A stretch of DNA of 64,000 bases from Catenuloplanes indicus (GTDB lineage: Bacteria > Actinomycetota > Actinomycetes > Mycobacteriales > Micromonosporaceae), in the NCBI RefSeq assembly GCF_030813715.1, contig NZ_JAUSUZ010000001.1, positions 7,856,501 through 7,920,500 on the forward strand, written 5' to 3'. Position 1 is the first letter of the stretch. Each line of letters begins with the position of its first letter. The notes beneath the pieces were generated by a model. That model was not told the DNA's origin and searched no databases. It saw only the letters and a program-made list of their open reading frames with translations. Both the position numbers and the translations under genes were made by a program. Below, one piece after another: positions 51,316 to 63,628 of this stretch.

Positions 51316-53847
51316 TCACTCGTACGCGATCGCGTCCAGGACGTTGAGCCGGGAGGCCCGCCGCGCGGGCAGGATCGCGGCCAGCACCCCGGCCAGCGCG
51401 GCGGCCACCAGCAGGCCGAGCAGCTGCGCGTACGGGATGGTGACGACGGACAGCAGGTCCTGCTGACGCAGCGCCACCGACGCGGCCGCGCCCAGGCCCA
51501 CGCCGAGCAGGATGCCGAGCAGGCAGCCGTAGACCGCGATCAGCAGCGACTCGACCCGCACCATGCCGCGCACCTGGCGTCGCGTGGTGCCGATCGCGCG
51601 GAGCAGGCCGAGTTCGCGGGTCCGCTCGTAGATGCTGAGCACCAGCGTGTTCACGATGCCGAGGAACGCCACGATCACGGCCAGGGCCAGCAGCACGTAG
51701 AAGATCGCGAGCACGCCGTCGACCAGCGCGTTCTGCTGCGCGATGAACGACTCCTGATCGCCGACCGTCACCAGCGGGTAGTCCGCCATGATCCGTTCGA
51801 CGCCGGCGACGACCGCGTCCGTGTCCGCGCCCTCGTCCAGCGCCACGAACCCCTGCATGGCCAGCGGACCGGCGAAGTTCGCCACCGCGGACTCGGGCAG
51901 CAGCAGCCCGGCCGTGAGCTGACTCCGGTAGATCCCGGCGATCGTGTAGCCGACCGGGCCGCCCTTCGCCGCCTCGACCGTGGCCGTGTCACCGACGCTC
52001 AGGTTCAGCGCCGCAGCCGTGTTCGTGTCGATCAGCGCGTCCGTGGCGCCGGACGGCGTGACCGTGCCGGACTCCTCCTCCAGCGCGAACATCGGCCCGG
52101 CCCGGGTCAGGTCCGTCGCGGAGACGAACTGCTGCGGCTGCCCGTTCACGGTCGCCATGCTGAAGTGGTATGCGATCGACTCACGGACGCCCGGCAGCGC
52201 GTCCACCTGCTCCAGCCGTGCCGGGTCGAAACCCTCCCGGCCGTCCGGCAGCTGCTGCGAGTTCGTCAGGATCATCACTTCGGCGCCGATGTCGTTCTCC
52301 ACCAGGTCCCGTACGGTGGAGCGCAACGACGACCCGATCACGGTGACCGTGCTGACCAGCGCCACGCCGATCATCAGCGCGACCGCGGTCACCGACGTGC
52401 GCCGCGGGTTGCGCAGCGCGTTGCGGCGGCCCAGGTCACCGGCGGTGCCCCAGGCGACGAGCCGGCCGATCAGGCCCGCGACCGGCCGGGTCAGCGCGGG
52501 CGACAGCAGCGCCACCCCGACGATCGACAGCAGCACGCCCGCGCCGATCAGCACCGCGGCCAGCGGCGCACCGGCCAGTGCCGCCGCGATCGCGGCCACG
52601 CCCAGCCCGGTGACGACCGAGCCGGTGACGGTCAGCCCGAGCATCGGCTTGTCCGGCCGGGCCACCTCGCGCATCGCCGCGATCGGCGGCACGGACGCGG
52701 CCCGGATCGCCGGGATCAGCGCGGCCGTGACCGTCATCAGCACGCCCAGCGTGTACGACACCACGATCGCGAGCACGCCGACGACCAGGTCACCCTCGGG
52801 CAGCGGCAGGCCGAACGCGCCGGCCGCGGCCTGCAACGCGTACGCGACGCCGATGCCGGCCAGCAGGCCCAGCGTGGACGCGACGAAACCGACCACCAGC
52901 GCCTCGATCAGCACGGACCCGGTGAGCTGCCCCCAGCCGGCGCCGAGCGCGCGGAACAGTGCCAGCTCCCGAGCCCGCTGCGCGATGATGATGTTGAACG
53001 TGTTGAAGATCAGGAACATCCCGACCAGCAGCGCGATCAGGGCGAAGCCGAGGAAGAACCAGTTCACGAACGTCAGCAGCTGCTTGAACGCGCTGGCCTG
53101 CTCGTCCGCGATCTCCGCGCCGGTGACCGCCTCGAACCCGGCCGGTACCGCGGACGCGACCCGGTCCTTCAGCGCGTCGTCCCCGACGCCCTCGGTCGCG
53201 GTCAGCGACGCGGCCCCGTACACGCCGGTCTGCCCGTAGAACAGCCGTTGCGCCTCCGGCATGGTGAACGCGACCATGGTCTCGCCGGACAGCGACGGAC
53301 GGCCGCCCGCGTACTCCAGCAGGCCGGTCACCGTGTACTCCCGGGACTCGTAGCGCGGCCCGATGTACACCTTCACCCGGTCGCCGACGCCGACCCCGGC
53401 CTGCTCGGCCGTGAACCGGGTCAGCGCCACCTGGGTGTCCGCCGTGGGCGCGGTGCCCTCGGCGAATCCCAGCAGGTCGCCGCCGTCGGTCCAGCCGATG
53501 CCGAGCTGCGGGGCGCCGGATGACGGCACCGCCTTGCCGTCCCGCGCCCGGAACGGCACGATGCCCTGCGCGGACGCGTCCCCGGACGCGCGTGCCACCC
53601 CGTCCACCTGGCCGAGGCGCGCGACGTCGGCGTCGGTGAGCGTCCGGCCGTCCGTCGCGTCCACGGCCCGCACCTGCACGGCCGTGTCCTGGTTGACGGT
53701 CTGGAACAGCCGCTCGAACCGGCCGCCCAGCGAGTCGGTGAGCACGAACGCGCTGGACACGAACATGACCCCGAGCACGATCGCCAGCCCGGACAGGACC
53801 AGCCGCAGCTTCCGGGCCAGCAGACTCTTGATCGTCGCGCGCAGCAT
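51316..53847 (-). CDS. MacB/FtsX-type ABC transporter permease
   Basis: This 843-residue permease has an internally duplicated layout: helix, large extracytoplasmic MacB-type domain (~45-240), three helices, linker, then a second half with a comparable domain (~495-690) and three helices, ending RRASRLNVLDAIAYE. The ESX-like FNTFNIIIAQRARELALFRALG and VLSIYERTRELGLLRAIG segments are the coupling motifs of this family. It mechanically transmits ATP energy for peptide, lipoprotein or envelope functions. The ATG at 53847 overlaps the ATPase stop (TGATG), so the two proteins are coupled. Confidence 0.9.
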   Translation of the reverse strand: MLRATIKSLLARKLRLVLSGLAIVLGVMFVSSAFVLTDSLGGRFERLFQTVNQDTAVQVRAVDATDGRTLTDADVARLGQVDGVARASGDASAQGIVPFRARDGKAVPSSGAPQLGIGWTDGGDLLGFAEGTAPTADTQVALTRFTAEQAGVGVGDRVKVYIGPRYESREYTVTGLLEYAGGRPSLSGETMVAFTMPEAQRLFYGQTGVYGAASLTATEGVGDDALKDRVASAVPAGFEAVTGAEIADEQASAFKQLLTFVNWFFLGFALIALLVGMFLIFNTFNIIIAQRARELALFRALGAGWGQLTGSVLIEALVVGFVASTLGLLAGIGVAYALQAAAGAFGLPLPEGDLVVGVLAIVVSYTLGVLMTVTAALIPAIRAASVPPIAAMREVARPDKPMLGLTVTGSVVTGLGVAAIAAALAGAPLAAVLIGAGVLLSIVGVALLSPALTRPVAGLIGRLVAWGTAGDLGRRNALRNPRRTSVTAVALMIGVALVSTVTVIGSSLRSTVRDLVENDIGAEVMILTNSQQLPDGREGFDPARLEQVDALPGVRESIAYHFSMATVNGQPQQFVSATDLTRAGPMFALEEESGTVTPSGATDALIDTNTAAALNLSVGDTATVEAAKGGPVGYTIAGIYRSQLTAGLLLPESAVANFAGPLAMQGFVALDEGADTDAVVAGVERIMADYPLVTVGDQESFIAQQNALVDGVLAIFYVLLALAVIVAFLGIVNTLVLSIYERTRELGLLRAIGTTRRQVRGMVRVESLLIAVYGCLLGILLGVGLGAAASVALRQQDLLSVVTIPYAQLLGLLVAAALAGVLAAILPARRASRLNVLDAIAYE

Positions 53848-54596
53848 CAGTGCACCGGCTCGGTGTCGAGGTTCTTCAGCTTGTCCAGCACGCCCTCGGC
53901 GGTCGGCGCGGACAGCTCGTCCACCACCCGCCCGTCGGCGAGGAAGACCACATGATCCGCGTACGACGCGGCCACCGGGTCGTGCGTCACCATGATGATC
54001 GTCTGCCCGTGCTCGTGCACGCTGTTGCGCAGGAACGACAGCACGTCCGCGCCGGCCCGGCTGTCCAGGTTCCCGGTCGGCTCGTCCGCGAAGATCACGT
54101 CTGGCCGGGCGAGTAGCGCCCGCGCGCACGCGACGCGCTGCTGCTGGCCGCCGGACAGCTGGGTCGGCCGGTGCCGCAACCGGTCCTTCAGGCCGACGGT
54201 GGTCACGATCGTCTCGAACCACTCCGGGTCCGGCTTGCGGCCCGCGATCGACAGCGGCAGCAGCATGTTCTCCTCGGCGGTCAGCGTGGGCAGCAGGTTG
54301 AACTGCTGGAAGATGAAGCCGATCTTGCTGCGCCGCAGTTTGGTGAGCTGCGTGTCGTTCATGCCGGTCAGTGGCGTCTCACCGATGTGAATCATCCCGC
54401 GGGTGACGGTGTCCAGACCGGCGAGGCAGTGCATCAGGGTCGACTTGCCACTCCCGGACGGCCCCATGATGGCCGTGAACCGGCCCTTCTCGAACCGGGT
54501 GGTGATCCCGGCGAGGGCCATCACCTGCGCCTCGCCACTGCCGTAGACCTTCCACACATCCACGGCCGATACCGCCGCCACGTTGCTCTCCGACAT
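53847..54596 (-). CDS. ABC transporter ATPase (MacB/LolD-like)
   Basis: This 249-residue ATPase has Walker A GPSGSGKS, a Q-loop GFIFQQFNLLPTL, signature LSGGQQQRVA, Walker B VIFADEPTGNLD and switch His in MVTHDP. These features match the LolD/MacB ATPase group and the partner is the following permease gene. The start is assigned to ATG 54596 (MSESNVAAVSAV) because GGGGAG lies just upstream; the alternative ATG at 54599 is three bases earlier. The gene is separated from the response regulator by a ~400-base gap. Confidence 0.9.
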   Translation of the reverse strand: MSESNVAAVSAVDVWKVYGSGEAQVMALAGITTRFEKGRFTAIMGPSGSGKSTLMHCLAGLDTVTRGMIHIGETPLTGMNDTQLTKLRRSKIGFIFQQFNLLPTLTAEENMLLPLSIAGRKPDPEWFETIVTTVGLKDRLRHRPTQLSGGQQQRVACARALLARPDVIFADEPTGNLDSRAGADVLSFLRNSVHEHGQTIIMVTHDPVAASYADHVVFLADGRVVDELSAPTAEGVLDKLKNLDTEPVH

Positions 54597-54998
54597 CATC
54601 CAGCTCCCCGCTCCCGGTCCCGGCCTGCACATCCGACGGTACGGGCTGTCCGCTCCCCAGCCGTCCGCCGCCGGACGGTTTGCCACCTCGCCCGCCGGAC
54701 GGGCAACGCCTCATCCTCAAGGAGGAGAGAGCCCGGCGCGACACCCGGCGGCTTCCGGCATGCGAGGTCGAGGCTGCCTCTGGCGGGTCTCGAACGGCAC
54801 CCGGGGATGTCCGCAAGCTTCGCCTGCGAGGCGCCGCCCAAGGTCGATGCCGGAGATTCCGGCATGTCGCGCCCCGGTCGCGTGGGTACACCTCAGCCCT
54901 CCTGCCCGTCGCGAAGCGGCGTCTCGCGTCACCGGGACGTCGCCGGCTGCCGCGGCCCATGACGCGAACATCGGGCGAGCGACGCGGCCGCGAGGAGG
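54597..54998. other. Gene-free stretch with inverted repeat
   Basis: About 400 bases between the response regulator and the ABC ATPase. No frame has a convincing codon pattern. One inverted repeat, ATGCCGGA (54847-54854) with TCCGGCAT (54858-54865), is visible, and the composition is less skewed than that of neighbouring genes. It must hold the ABC promoter on the minus strand. Confidence 0.4.
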
Positions 54999-55673
54999 TC
55001 ACGCTCCCGGGCGGACCAGGCCGGATTCGTAGGCGAGGACCACGGCCTGGACACGGTCGCGCAGGCCGAGCTTCGTCAGGACGTGGCCGACGTGGGTCTT
55101 GATCGTGGTCTCGCTGACCGAGAGGGCCCGGGCGATCTCCGCGTTGGAGAGGCCCTTCGCCACCTGGACGAGGACCTCGCGTTCCCGTTCGGTCAGGGAG
55201 TTCAGCGTGCGGGGTGGTTCGGCGGCCGGGTCGGGGAGGACGACGGCGAAGCGGTCCAGGAGGCGCTTCAGGATCCGGGGGGCGACCACGGCCTCGCCGG
55301 CGGCGACCGTGCGGATCGCGGTGACCAGGTCCTCGGCGGGGACGTCCTTGGCCAGGAAGCCGCTGGCGCCGGCCCGGAGCGCGCCGACCACGTACTCGTC
55401 GAGGTCGAAGGTGGTCAGGATCAGCACGCGGACCGGGAGCCGGGCGTCGACGATGGCCTTGGTGGCGGCGACGCCGTCGAGGCGGGGCATCCGGATGTCC
55501 ATCAGGACCACGTCGGGCAGCAGGCGGCGGGACAGGTCGACGGCCTCGGCGCCGTCGCCGGCCTCGCCGACCACGTGCAGGTCCTCCTCGGCGCCGAGCA
55601 CCATGCGGAAACCGGTCCGCAGCAGCGGCTGATCGTCGGCGAGCAGAATGCGCACCGGCCGTGCGTCCGTCAC
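54999..55673 (-). CDS. NarL/LuxR-family response regulator
   Basis: This 224-residue regulator has a receiver domain with phosphorylation site D59 (LMDIRMPRLDG) and a switch Lys in FLAKDVP, and a C-terminal LuxR-type helix-turn-helix (LTEREREVLVQVAKGLSNAEIARALSVSETTIKTHVGHVLTKLGLRD). It is the partner of the histidine kinase immediately upstream (11-base gap). The adjacent downstream ABC transporter (same strand) is a plausible target. The ATG is at 55673. Confidence 0.9.
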   Translation of the reverse strand: MTDARPVRILLADDQPLLRTGFRMVLGAEEDLHVVGEAGDGAEAVDLSRRLLPDVVLMDIRMPRLDGVAATKAIVDARLPVRVLILTTFDLDEYVVGALRAGASGFLAKDVPAEDLVTAIRTVAAGEAVVAPRILKRLLDRFAVVLPDPAAEPPRTLNSLTEREREVLVQVAKGLSNAEIARALSVSETTIKTHVGHVLTKLGLRDRVQAVVLAYESGLVRPGA

Positions 55674-55684
55674 GAAGTACCCCC

Positions 55685-56881
55685 TCAGTCCATCGGAATC
55701 TTCGCGTAGACGCGGAAGCCGCCGCCAGGGCGGGGGCCGACGCGCAGCGTGCCGCCGTAGAGCGCGACCCGTTCCCGCATGCCGACCAGCCCGTGGCCGG
55801 CTCCGTGCTCGGAGCCGGGGAGCGGGCCGCGGCCGGTGTCGAAGACCTCGACGATCAGCCAGTAGACGCCGAAGCTGAGCCGGACCTGCGCGGTGGCGCG
55901 GCCGGCGTGCTTGAGCGCGTTGGTCAGCGCCTCCTGGACGATGCGGTAGACGGTCAGCGCCACGCCGGGCTCCAGTTCCGCGGGGGTGCCGTCGACGCGC
56001 AGCGTGACCGGCAGGCCGGCGTCGCGGACCTGTTCGGCGAGCGCCTCGAGGCCGGCTATGCCGGGTTGCGGGGCGAGTTCGGCGGCCGGTTCGGCCTCGG
56101 TGCGCAGCACGCCGAGCATGCGGCGCAGTTCGCGCATGGCGGCGCGGGACGTCTCCTCGATCGTGGTGAGGGCCTCGTCGGCCGCGTCGGGGTCGGTGCG
56201 CAGGACGCGGCGGGCACCGGTGGCGAGCACGCCCATCACGCTGACGTTGTGCGCGACCACGTCGTGGAGTTCGCGGGCGATCCGGCGGCGTTCGTCCGCG
56301 ACCGCCTGCTCGGCGAGCGCGCGCTGGTTCGCCTCGGCCGCGATCGCGCGTTCCTCAAGCGCGTGGGCGGTGACCCGGCGGCCGTGCACGGCGCGGCCGA
56401 CCAGGAACACGACCAGGCCGAGCAGCGCGTTGTTGACGGCCAGGTAGGCCAGCGGCAGCTCGTAACCCTCGACCATGATCGGGACGGCCAGCGGGGTGAG
56501 CACGACCGGCACCCAGAGCAACAGGCCGGCGGCGATCGCGCCGCGCAGCGACAGCCGGGAGCCGGCCGTGTAGGTCAGGACGATGAACGCGACCGGCAGC
56601 ATCAGCGGCTGGGCCGGGACGAACGCGGGGGCGGCGGCCACGGCCGGCAGCAGCATCAGCAGGGCCGGCCAGAGCAGGACGCGGCGCAGCGCGATCGGCA
56701 CCGCCAGCCACAGCGTCAGCAGCGCCACCGTGACCGGCACGCCGCCCTGCTCGTCCCGGTCGATCCAGACCACGAGCGCGTCCGCGGCCAGCGCGAGCAG
56801 CGCGAGCCGCAGGTCCCGGGCGAACGCGCGCCGCGGCCGCCGGCTCCGACCGGCCGCGAACCAGTCCCACACGGTTTTCAT
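55685..56881 (-). CDS. NarL-type sensor histidine kinase
   Basis: This 398-residue kinase has about five to six membrane helices in residues 20-165, a dimerisation helix with phospho-His H206 in RRRIARELHDVVAHNVS (HisKA_3), and a HATPase with N-box LTVYRIVQEALTNALKHA and G-box GRGPLPGSEHGAGHGLVGM. No extracytoplasmic sensor domain is apparent, so the signal is probably sensed in the membrane. The ATG at 56881 gives the expected compact N-terminus; the frame open upstream is antisense to the PilZ gene. Confidence 0.9.
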   Translation of the reverse strand: MKTVWDWFAAGRSRRPRRAFARDLRLALLALAADALVVWIDRDEQGGVPVTVALLTLWLAVPIALRRVLLWPALLMLLPAVAAAPAFVPAQPLMLPVAFIVLTYTAGSRLSLRGAIAAGLLLWVPVVLTPLAVPIMVEGYELPLAYLAVNNALLGLVVFLVGRAVHGRRVTAHALEERAIAAEANQRALAEQAVADERRRIARELHDVVAHNVSVMGVLATGARRVLRTDPDAADEALTTIEETSRAAMRELRRMLGVLRTEAEPAAELAPQPGIAGLEALAEQVRDAGLPVTLRVDGTPAELEPGVALTVYRIVQEALTNALKHAGRATAQVRLSFGVYWLIVEVFDTGRGPLPGSEHGAGHGLVGMRERVALYGGTLRVGPRPGGGFRVYAKIPMD

Positions 56882-57040
56882 CACGTCGGAACCTATCCGC
56901 CCGGGGCGGCCGGCGAATCGGCCCGCGCGCCGACCCCGATCTCCTGCTGGAGGAGGAGACGAGATCTGGCACACAGCGCTAAAAAATCGCGGGATGCTGC
57001 CGAAGCGCAACCCGACCACACCGAACGGAGGCGACCTCAG

Positions 57041-57658
57041 ATGGCACTGCGACTGCCCTGGAAACGGCGGATGCCGGCCCCCGAGGCGTTCGTCGACCTC
57101 CCCGAGGACGCCGAACTGGTGACGCTGATGATCGGCGAGAAGACGTACCGGGATCTGAGCGTGGTCCGTACCCCGGACAAGGTCTGGAACTTCCGGCTGC
57201 CCGGCGGCCTGGAGGAGGGCGTGACCGTCGAACTGGTCTGGACCGCGGACGGGCGGGGCGGCGAGGGCACCGGGTGCGTGGTCCGGGCCACGGACGCCAC
57301 GATCGGGGTCCGGGCCACCCGGGTCGAGACCGGCATCCAGCGCCGGGGCAGCCTGCGGGTGCCGGCCACGGTGCCGCTCACGCTGAACGGGCCGGAGGGC
57401 GCGGCGTTCTCGCTGACCACCCGGAACCTGTCGCTCGGCGGCGCGCTCGCGTTCGGCCGCGGCCCGGAGCCGGGCGAGCCGCTGCCCGGGCGCCTGGACC
57501 TGCCCGGCCAGTTCGTCACCGTGAACGCGCAGGTGCTGCCCGGCCTGGACCCGGTGAACGTGCACCGGCTGCTCTTCGTCGGCCTCTCCACGCAGGCCGA
57601 GGACCTGATCGCGGACTACGTGGCCGCGCAGGAGCGGCGGCGTGCCTACGCCCGCTGA
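57041..57658 (+). CDS. PilZ-domain c-di-GMP-binding protein
   Basis: This 205-residue protein has a YcgR-like N-terminal beta domain (~25-95) and a PilZ domain. The c-di-GMP-binding motifs are visible: RxxxR at R102-R106 (RRGSLR) and N-x-S-x-x-G at 129-134 (NLSLGG). It would respond to cyclic di-GMP in motility or envelope control. The ATG at 57041 follows GGAGGCG by about seven bases. Its 3' end overlaps the convergent nuclease gene by 13 bases. Confidence 0.85.
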   Translation: MALRLPWKRRMPAPEAFVDLPEDAELVTLMIGEKTYRDLSVVRTPDKVWNFRLPGGLEEGVTVELVWTADGRGGEGTGCVVRATDATIGVRATRVETGIQRRGSLRVPATVPLTLNGPEGAAFSLTTRNLSLGGALAFGRGPEPGEPLPGRLDLPGQFVTVNAQVLPGLDPVNVHRLLFVGLSTQAEDLIADYVAAQERRRAYAR

Positions 57659-58587
57659 GCCGGGATCACCTCCGGGTACGGCGGGGGCGTCCCGCCGTAC
57701 GCCGGGCACAGCGCCTTGTGGTTGCACCAGCCGCACAGCTTGCTCGGCTGCGGCCGGAAGTCACGGGCCGCGGTGGCCGCCTCGATCGCCTTCGCCAGCG
57801 CGAGCACGGTGCGCTCGAACCGCTGCAGCTCCTCCAGGTCGGGGGAGTAGTCGCAGACCTCCACGTCCTTGAGGTAGATCAGGCGCAGCACGCGCGGCAC
57901 CACGCCCCGGGTCCGCCACAGCACCAGCGCGTAGAACTTGAGCTGGAACAGCGCCTTCGCCTCGAACGCCTCGCGCGGCGCACCACCGGTCTTGTAGTCG
58001 ACGACCCGGATCTGCCCGTCCGGCGAGACGTCGAGCCGGTCGACGAAGCCGCGCAGCCGCAGCCGGTCGTCGATCACCGTGGAGATCAGCTGCTCCCGCT
58101 CGGCCGGCTCCAGCCGACGCGGGTCCTCCAGCGTGAAGTAGCCCTTGAGCAGGTCACGCGCGGAGCCGAGGAAGTCCTCCAGGCCGGCCACCGGCGCCTC
58201 GCCGGGCTGCACCTCGATCAGGACCTCGGCCTGCTGCCCGTCGGCCGGCCGGTCGAACAGGACGGACAGCGTGGGGTCCTCGTCGAGCAGCCGCTCCCAG
58301 GAGGGGGCGACCAGGTCGAAGGCGGCATCGGGGGTACGGTCGGCAGCCGGGAGGTCGTAGAGCCGCTCCAGCACCGCGTGCACCAGCGTGCCCCGCACCT
58401 GGTCGGCGGTGGGCAGCTCGGGAAGACGGTCGATGGTGCGGAAGCGGAACAGCAGCGGGCAGGTCTTGAAGTCGCCGGCCCTGGAGGGGGAGAGCGACGG
58501 ACCGGTCCAGTCCGGCTCGGCGAGCTCCGCGGGCGTGGCAGTGTTACGGCCTGTCTGCAAGTGTGCCGCCTCCGTCTCCGTCGTCAT
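57646..58587 (-). CDS. RecB-family PD-(D/E)XK exonuclease with Fe-S type cysteines
   Basis: This 313-residue nuclease is related to Cas4/AddB C-terminal domains. The nuclease motifs are H70 (TLVHAVLERL), D183 (GFVDRLDV) and D197-Y-K199 (VVDYKTGG). Four cysteines, C43 and C285, C288, C294 (CGWCNHKALC), form the split Fe-S cluster signature of AddB/Cas4. Its neighbours are not cas genes, so a role in DNA repair is more likely. The start is the ATG at 58587 (MTTETEAAHLQ). Actinobacterial homologues lie beside the TrmI and proteasome genes, as here. Confidence 0.85.
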   Translation of the reverse strand: MTTETEAAHLQTGRNTATPAELAEPDWTGPSLSPSRAGDFKTCPLLFRFRTIDRLPELPTADQVRGTLVHAVLERLYDLPAADRTPDAAFDLVAPSWERLLDEDPTLSVLFDRPADGQQAEVLIEVQPGEAPVAGLEDFLGSARDLLKGYFTLEDPRRLEPAEREQLISTVIDDRLRLRGFVDRLDVSPDGQIRVVDYKTGGAPREAFEAKALFQLKFYALVLWRTRGVVPRVLRLIYLKDVEVCDYSPDLEELQRFERTVLALAKAIEAATAARDFRPQPSKLCGWCNHKALCPAYGGTPPPYPEVIPAQRA

Positions 58588-58664
58588 GCCCCCAAAGATA
58601 CGGCGGAGGTACGACGGTTTCAGTGGGCGCACGCGGTCAGCGGTCCGGCGGACATCCCACGTAG

Positions 58665-61426
<2,762 letters not shown>

Positions 61427-61687
61427 CCCCGCCGCGTGAATCACGTGAATTATGCCGTGGGCGGACTCACTCCGTACCAAGGATGTGGGTTGACGTTCTT
61501 CGGGGGTTTTCGCGCCATGCGCGGGATGTTTTCGCACTCCGCAGGCAGGTTTCGACCCCGGTGACCGGTTGTGATCGCATGGACACATCTGATCAAGCTT
61601 CGGTGACGAGGGTGTTGCGTGGGTTGGAATCCCGGCGTTTGCGGCTAGTGTTATGGCAAGACGTTCGAGCCCCCGGGGAGGTGGGAC
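61427..61687 (+). promoter_or_regulatory. Promoter region of arc
   Basis: These 261 bases have no gene and lower GC than surroundings. A candidate promoter is TTGGAA at 61624-61629 with TAGTGT 16 bases later; a TCACGTGA palindrome is at 61441-61448. A GGGAGG-type ribosome site precedes the GTG of arc. Confidence 0.3.
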
Positions 61688-63469
61688 GTGGCACGTAGCG
61701 ACGACGCCGACCAGCGCGCCGCACGGTGGGAGAAAGAGGCCCACGATCTCTCCACGCAGGTCGCGTTTCTTCAAGAGGAACTCGCTCTGGTGCGGCGCAA
61801 GCTGACCGAAAGCCCCCGTCACGTGAGGCAGCTCGAGGAGAGGCTCGCGGCAACGCAGGCGCAGCTCTCCCGGCTGTCCGAGAACAACGAGCGACTGGTG
61901 GCCACCCTCAAGGAGGCCCGCAGCCAGATCGTCACGCTGAAGGAGGAGATCGACCGCCTGGCGCAGCCGCCGAGCGGTTACGGTGTCTTCCTGACCCGCC
62001 ATGAGGACGGCACCGTCGACGTCTTCACCGGTGGGCGCAAGCTCCGCGTGGCGGTGTCACCCTCTCTGGAGGTCGACGAGCTGCAGCGCGGGCAGGAGGT
62101 TCTGCTCAACGACGCACTGAACGTCGTCGACGCGTTCGGGTTCGAGCGCGTGGGCGAGGTGGTGATGCTCAAGGAGATCCTGGATTCGCCGACCGGCGGC
62201 CCGGGTGACCGTGCACTCGTCATCTCGCACGCCGACGAGGAGCGCATCGTGCACCTCGCCGACACGCTCATCGGCACCGCGCTGCGGGCCGGTGACTCGC
62301 TGATGATCGAGCCCCGCTCGGCGTACGCGTACGAGCGGATCCCGAAGAGCGAGGTCGAGGAGCTGGTCCTGGAGGAGGTGCCGGACGTCGGCTATTCCGA
62401 CATCGGTGGCCTGCACTCCCAGATCGAGCAGATCCGCGACGCGGTCGAGCTGCCGTTCCTGCACGCCGACCTGTTCCGGGAGCACCAGCTGCGCCCGCCG
62501 AAGGGCATCCTGCTCTACGGCCCGCCCGGCTGCGGCAAGACCCTCATCGCCAAGGCCGTGGCGAACTCGCTGGCGAAGAAGATCGCCGAGCGGCAGGGCA
62601 AGGAGAAGCACACCAGCTTCTTCCTCAACATCAAGGGCCCGGAGCTGCTCAACAAGTACGTCGGCGAGACCGAGCGGCACATCCGGCTGATCTTCCAGCG
62701 GGCACGGGAGAAGGCCGGTGAGGGCACCCCGGTCATCGTGTTCTTCGACGAGATGGACTCGGTGTTCCGCACCCGCGGCACCGGCGTCTCCTCCGACGTG
62801 GAGAACACGATCGTCCCCCAGCTGCTGTCCGAGATCGACGGCGTGGAGGGGCTGGAGAACGTCATCGTCATCGGCGCCTCCAACCGTGAGGACATGATCG
62901 ACCCGGCCATCCTGCGCCCGGGCCGGCTGGACGTGAAGATCAAGATCGAGCGTCCGGACGCCGAGGCGGCCAAGGACATCTTCAGCAAGTACATCCTCGA
63001 GGGCCTGCCCCTGCACGAGGACGACCTGGCCGAGCACGGCAACGACACGGCCGCCACGGTCGCCGCCATGATCGAGTCGGTCGTGCTGCGGATGTACTCG
63101 GAGACCGAGGAGAACCGCTTCCTCGAGGTCACCTACGCCAACGGTGACAAGGAGGTCCTGTACTTCAAGGACTTCAACTCCGGCGCCATGATCCAGAACA
63201 TCGTGGACCGCGGCAAGAAGATGGCGATCAAGGAGTTCCTCTCCTCCGGACGCAAGGGCCTGCGCCTGCAGCACCTCCTCGACGCGTGCGTCGACGAGTT
63301 CCGGGAGAACGAGGACCTGCCGAACACGACGAACCCGGACGACTGGGCCCGCATCTCCGGCAAGAAGGGCGAGCGGATCGTCTACATCCGCACGCTCGTC
63401 TCCGGCGGCAAGGGCGCCGAGGCCGGCCGATCCATCGAGACCGCGTCGAACACCGGGCAGTATCTGTAA
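61688..63469 (+). CDS. arc: Proteasomal ATPase ARC/Mpa
   Basis: This 593-residue AAA+ ATPase unfolds pupylated proteins for the 20S proteasome. The N-terminal coiled coil (~1-93) recognises Pup; OB-fold domains follow; the ATPase has Walker A GPPGCGKT at 278-285 and Walker B with D354/E355 (FFDEMDS). The C-terminus GQYL is the proteasome-docking tail. The GTG start lies after GGGAGGTGG. The last codons form the first unit of a tandem 18-base repeat extending past the stop. A Rho-independent terminator follows, then dop. Confidence 0.95.
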   Translation: MARSDDADQRAARWEKEAHDLSTQVAFLQEELALVRRKLTESPRHVRQLEERLAATQAQLSRLSENNERLVATLKEARSQIVTLKEEIDRLAQPPSGYGVFLTRHEDGTVDVFTGGRKLRVAVSPSLEVDELQRGQEVLLNDALNVVDAFGFERVGEVVMLKEILDSPTGGPGDRALVISHADEERIVHLADTLIGTALRAGDSLMIEPRSAYAYERIPKSEVEELVLEEVPDVGYSDIGGLHSQIEQIRDAVELPFLHADLFREHQLRPPKGILLYGPPGCGKTLIAKAVANSLAKKIAERQGKEKHTSFFLNIKGPELLNKYVGETERHIRLIFQRAREKAGEGTPVIVFFDEMDSVFRTRGTGVSSDVENTIVPQLLSEIDGVEGLENVIVIGASNREDMIDPAILRPGRLDVKIKIERPDAEAAKDIFSKYILEGLPLHEDDLAEHGNDTAATVAAMIESVVLRMYSETEENRFLEVTYANGDKEVLYFKDFNSGAMIQNIVDRGKKMAIKEFLSSGRKGLRLQHLLDACVDEFRENEDLPNTTNPDDWARISGKKGERIVYIRTLVSGGKGAEAGRSIETASNTGQYL

Positions 63470-63511
63470 GCGTCCCAGTGTCTGTAAGAGTCCGAGTATC
63501 TGTAAGTGTCT
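63458..63511 (+). repeat. Three in-frame 18-base tandem repeats at arc 3' end
   Basis: Units at 63458-63475 (CAGTATCTGTAAGCGTCC), 63476-63493 and 63494-63511 differ by only a few bases. Each reads Gln/Glu-Tyr/Cys-Leu-stop in the arc frame, so the docking-tail codons and the stop are triplicated. The first unit is the natural gene end. Confidence 0.75.
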
Positions 63512-63517
63512 CTGCGA

Positions 63518-63547
63518 AAACGGGCGGCCCGAACGGGCCGCCCGTTT
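63518..63547 (+). terminator. Rho-independent terminator after arc
   Basis: AAACGGGCGGCCCG (63518-63531) pairs with CGGGCCGCCCGTTT (63534-63547), followed by CTTTTT. This 14-base stem with a T tract is the clearest intrinsic terminator in the window. Confidence 0.9.
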
Positions 63548-63628
63548 CTTTTTATCCATGTGCCGACACGTTTCGTCACCCCTCGTAGGGGCTAGGCTTC
63601 TCTCGACGGGTGATGGGGAGGGCTTTAT

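Noticed and set aside
54680-55102. Arg-rich frame between the ABC ATPase and the response regulator
   Set aside because: No ribosome site, no coding third-position pattern and it overlaps the response regulator antisense.
57646-58587. Cas4 of a CRISPR system
   Set aside because: No cas1/cas2 or repeat array in the window; neighbouring genes fit the common actinobacterial RecB-like nuclease locus.
63458-63511. CRISPR-like or VNTR array
   Set aside because: Only three short units without spacers, beginning within the arc coding end; described instead as a tandem repeat.
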